From: Scatophagus argus | Lineage: Eukaryota; Chordata; Actinopteri; Scatophagidae | NCBI RefSeq assembly: GCF_020382885.2 | Contig: NC_058499.1 | Coordinates: forward strand, 1,758,001 to 1,822,000 | Length of the DNA stretch: 64,000 bases | Direction: 5' to 3' | Shown: piece after piece, positions 61,230 through 64,000 of the stretch | Layout of the letters: every line of letters begins with the position of its first letter | Position numbering within the stretch: position 1 is the stretch's first letter | Program-made: the position numbers and the translations under genes | The notes under the pieces: model-generated | What the model saw: only the letters and a program-made list of their open reading frames with translations | What the model was told of the DNA's origin: nothing | The model's database searches: none

Positions 61230-62626
61230 ACTCACCTGCGGATCTCACCTCGACTGAACTCACTCTGCATCGAAACATTTCATTATTTCGTCACCTCTTT
61301 AACGGTTTTATTTAACTCGTCACACAGTGCAGGAGCAGACTCCAGTTGTGTGTGTGTGTGTGTCACATTTTATTGTTGTATTCTGTTCGTGTGTGAATAC
61401 TGACGTGCTTTTGTTCTGACTTCACATCTTCATGGATATCAACAGTCCAGCTGTAAAAGCTGCTGTGGCCTTCAGGTCTTACTTTGGTATCTGAACAACG
61501 AGGTGGTTTTGCAACAAAAAAACAAAAACATTATTATAGATTTGTTTTCCCTGAAAACATCACGCCTGTGAAGTGCACACGTCAACACTTCTGATCCCAA
61601 ACGTTGGTGTTGGAGGACTGACTGACTGACTGTCATATTAAAAGTTGAGCATCTTAGACATTTGGGGACGATGTGTACTTTATCATCAACGGGGATCTAA
61701 ACCAAAGAAGTGAAGGATCCACTTCTCCTGTCACAGACGTGATTACAGCCCACACATCAGCTTCACACGTCGGGGACCCGAGCCGAGGATCAGCTCGCTG
61801 TGTTTTCTAATGAACGCTGATGACGGAGGGATTAAACTCCCTGACAAACTGAGATGCAGGTTTATGTGAGCCGACTGCAGCTGTTGCTTACAGTCCATCA
61901 GTGAGCCACGAAGGTTCACAGCGTGTCAGAGGATTTGCTCTCAACAGTCCCTATTGGCCTACAGCTGATCATTTCAAACTCGGTTTTGGGAAAAGCAAAA
62001 TGAGTTTTCGTAAAGTCAGAGGTCCAAAGAAAGCTGCTACAGCAGGTAATCTATAAAACCAGATTCCCATGTTGTCCTACAAAGGCCACCGTAGGAGAAA
62101 CTCAAGACAAACGGCAGTACAGTGGTCTGTCTGAATAACCATCACAGTTACATCGGAGGGGGGGGGGGGGAGAGGGGGGAGGAGGGGGATGCCGCAGTAA
62201 AGTCTGAGCCTGACACATCATTACAATATTTAACAAAATGCCAAGTAAATGTTAGATTTAAGTTTAATTGGACTCTGCAGGACGTCTCTGAGGAGCTTCC
62301 TGCTGTCCTCTCAATAACACTAACAGCACTGACGCTGTTACTCATTACAGTCCTTCATGAGTACCGTGTGAGCAGCTGGGGGGCAGGAGTCGACCTCTTC
62401 ACACTGAAGCTTTAAATACTCATCTGTCACCCCAAAGATCCCTGCTGCCACATAACGAACATGAACACCGTGACTACCTGCCGGAAGCTTTGTGGACGCG
62501 GACACGTTCACCGGGCGCCGTTTGCTGAGGAAACCGTTCAGTGACGGACAGGATGCGACCAAAGCAAAGCAAACGCAGAACTGCTCGGACAAAAACAGGA
62601 GACACATTTCTCTGTAAATATTAACA
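61230..62626. other. lmod2 3' UTR and convergent intergenic space
   Basis: Downstream of the lmod2 stop there is a second TG run (61347-61361) and, near 62158-62170, a G13 run inside a purine-rich patch. No canonical AATAAA for lmod2 was found on plus; ATTAAA-like hexamers exist. lmod2 and wasl converge here. No further gene is supported. Confidence 0.5.
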
Positions 62627-62632
62627 TTTATT
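62627..62632 (-). terminator. Candidate poly(A) signal of wasl
   Basis: AATAAA on the minus strand (TTTATT on plus), about 1.24 kb beyond the wasl stop codon. It would give a long 3' UTR, as wasl has in other vertebrates. Confidence 0.4.
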
Positions 62633-63869
62633 TCAGTATACAATTTAGTATTCTCATTGTCCCCCCCGACCCTTTTCACAGGTTCTCTGTCGGTATCTCG
62701 GCTGCTCGGTGCAGCATCGGGCCTCGCTGGGCGGTTAAAACGAGCGCGCACACCGAGGATCACAGCCACCGCGACGCCACGAGCTGCTCGCAAATGCCAC
62801 ATTTGGTTCAATATTATTATTTGCTGTTTTTATATCTTTTTATTATTATTCTCCATACGGAGGCATTTACAGTCGCATTGCATAAAATTAAGTTTGTTAA
62901 CTGAAGGACGGAAGAGGATGAAGAGTTTTCATATCTTTTAGTTTCTCTGCGTGATGCGGTATTTGAAATACTGAGCGCCGATAAGGTTTCCTCCCGCAGG
63001 AAATAACGGAATGATGTCACAACAAAAACAACCAACCAGACAGGAAGAACAAAACGTTCGCTTCACAGACGCCACTCTGTGTGTGTGTGTGTGTGTGTGT
63101 TTCTGTATTAAGACAAAGGAAGTCAGTCATGTCACCATGTAACAAAATCTTTAGCTTTAAAAAGTGTTCACTGTAACCTGCTTGAAATGAAATAAAAACC
63201 ATTGGACAAAACACACACACCTGAAAAAACACAAAACTGAACTATCGTATAAACTGTGTGCAAATAAACGGCTTTGACTTCATAAAAAACAAAAAGCTGA
63301 AAATCCACACGAGGCGACCGAGCCGCCGCATTTTGGTCAAAGGGTTCGTGACAAAGTAGGAAACACGTTAAGGACGTAGCGTCAACTCACGTCTGAGCCG
63401 CCGGCCGTCAAACGCGAAGGGGATCCCGCCCGTTTGGTCGCTGCTCGTCCCGCCCCCCGAACCCGGGAACGACAACACGAAGAGATTAACACAAGAAGTA
63501 TTTCCCAAGGAGCACACGAAGTGTCCGATTCAGAGTCGCCCCAGCGGGGAGCGGCTCCCGTTTCATATGATCGATTATTGATAAAGACATGAAGCCGGCT
63601 GCGTTAAGTGCTTTGTAAGGACGGGCGGCGGGAAGCGCGCGCTCCTTAACGACGAGGTGGCAGATTTAACGGATGAGGTATTGCACAGATTAATTAGAAT
63701 CGTCATAAAAAACAAAAAGCAAAAACAAAAAAAAGGCAAAAATAAATATACAGCCGATTCATACAACATTTACATTAGAGCTCGAGTCAGGTGCTGGAAG
63801 ATTTGGAGGAGACATTTTAGTGCCAGCGGGAGGTGCAGAGGGGCTCGGGGTTCAGGAGACCAACGCTCG
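62633..63869 (-). other. wasl: wasl 3' UTR
   Basis: AT-rich sequence following the wasl stop on the minus strand, with a CA repeat (TG on plus, 63077-63100). No other coding exon is supported. The extent depends on the poly(A) site and is inferred. Confidence 0.5.
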
Positions 63870-63931
63870 CTAGTCCTCCCACTCGTCGTCGTCTTCGAAG
63901 TCCTCGTCGTCTTCGTCATCCTCGTCTTCGT
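63870..63931 (-). CDS. wasl: wasl last coding exon (N-WASP acidic tail)
   Basis: N-WASP couples Cdc42 and PIP2 to Arp2/3-driven actin branching. This final exon encodes the last 19 residues and stop, read with two bases carried at its start: EDEDDEDDEDFEDDDEWED. The tail FEDDDEWED is the acidic (A) motif whose Trp contacts Arp2/3. The acceptor is CCCCCCCAG just upstream (63932-63940). The rest of the gene, with WH1, CRIB, proline-rich and WH2 regions, lies beyond 64000. Its position next to lmod2, convergent with it, matches human WASL. Confidence 0.9.
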
Positions 63932-64000
63932 CTGGGGGGGAGGAGACACATTTGAAAAGGGACATCGTGACAGTGGAAACATTTTCACGTTAACTCAGTC

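Noticed and set aside
62122-62415. 97-aa plus-strand frame with a Gly-rich start.
   Set aside because: The start is a G-run artefact and the rest resembles no protein I know; it lies in convergent UTR/intergenic space.

Overview
This is a teleost fish genomic window. The genes are split by short GT-AG introns, dinucleotide and tetranucleotide repeats are dense, and the mobile relics are of teleost type (a Tc1-like element, tRNA-headed SINEs, small inverted-repeat elements). Gene order and orientation, cadps2(-) slc13a1(-) iqub(-) asb15(+) lmod2(+) wasl(-), match the human 7q31.3 neighbourhood as I know it. Two differences stand out: asb15 is a tandem pair, and I find no ndufa5 between iqub and asb15. 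The species cannot be fixed from the sequence.

Layout. 1-14315: intron 1 of cadps2, non-coding, with transposon relics. 14316-14660: first coding exon of cadps2, followed by its GC-rich upstream region. 17120-27110: slc13a1, a Na+/sulfate cotransporter, 14 coding exons that join in frame to 551 aa, plus one phase-compatible optional exon; its introns hold a 2-kb GACT array and a 0.5-kb CAGG/CAGA array. 29616-39630: iqub, 14 exons, 789 aa, a ciliary radial-spoke protein, with a duplicated internal exon and an RFX-type X-box upstream. 42834-48962 and 51363-55444: two nine-exon asb15 genes of 575 and 570 aa with matching exon phases, similar promoter cores and a near-identical 192-bp tract that looks like gene conversion. 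58362-61229: lmod2, three exons, 491 aa. 62627-63931: 3' UTR and last coding exon of wasl, which continues beyond the window.

Functionally the window is an inherited syntenic block, not a pathway. asb15 and lmod2 are muscle genes lying side by side, and both asb15 promoters carry an E-box next to a MEF2/TATA-like site. iqub is a cilium gene, wasl an actin nucleation factor, slc13a1 an epithelial anion transporter and cadps2 a dense-core-vesicle priming factor. I found no tRNA, rRNA or CRISPR array, and no novel multi-gene system. The most interesting signals are the converted tract and Elongin-box divergence in the asb15 pair, the iqub exon duplication with its X-box, the altered sodium-binding motif in slc13a1, and several 3' splice sites abutting TG/CA repeats.
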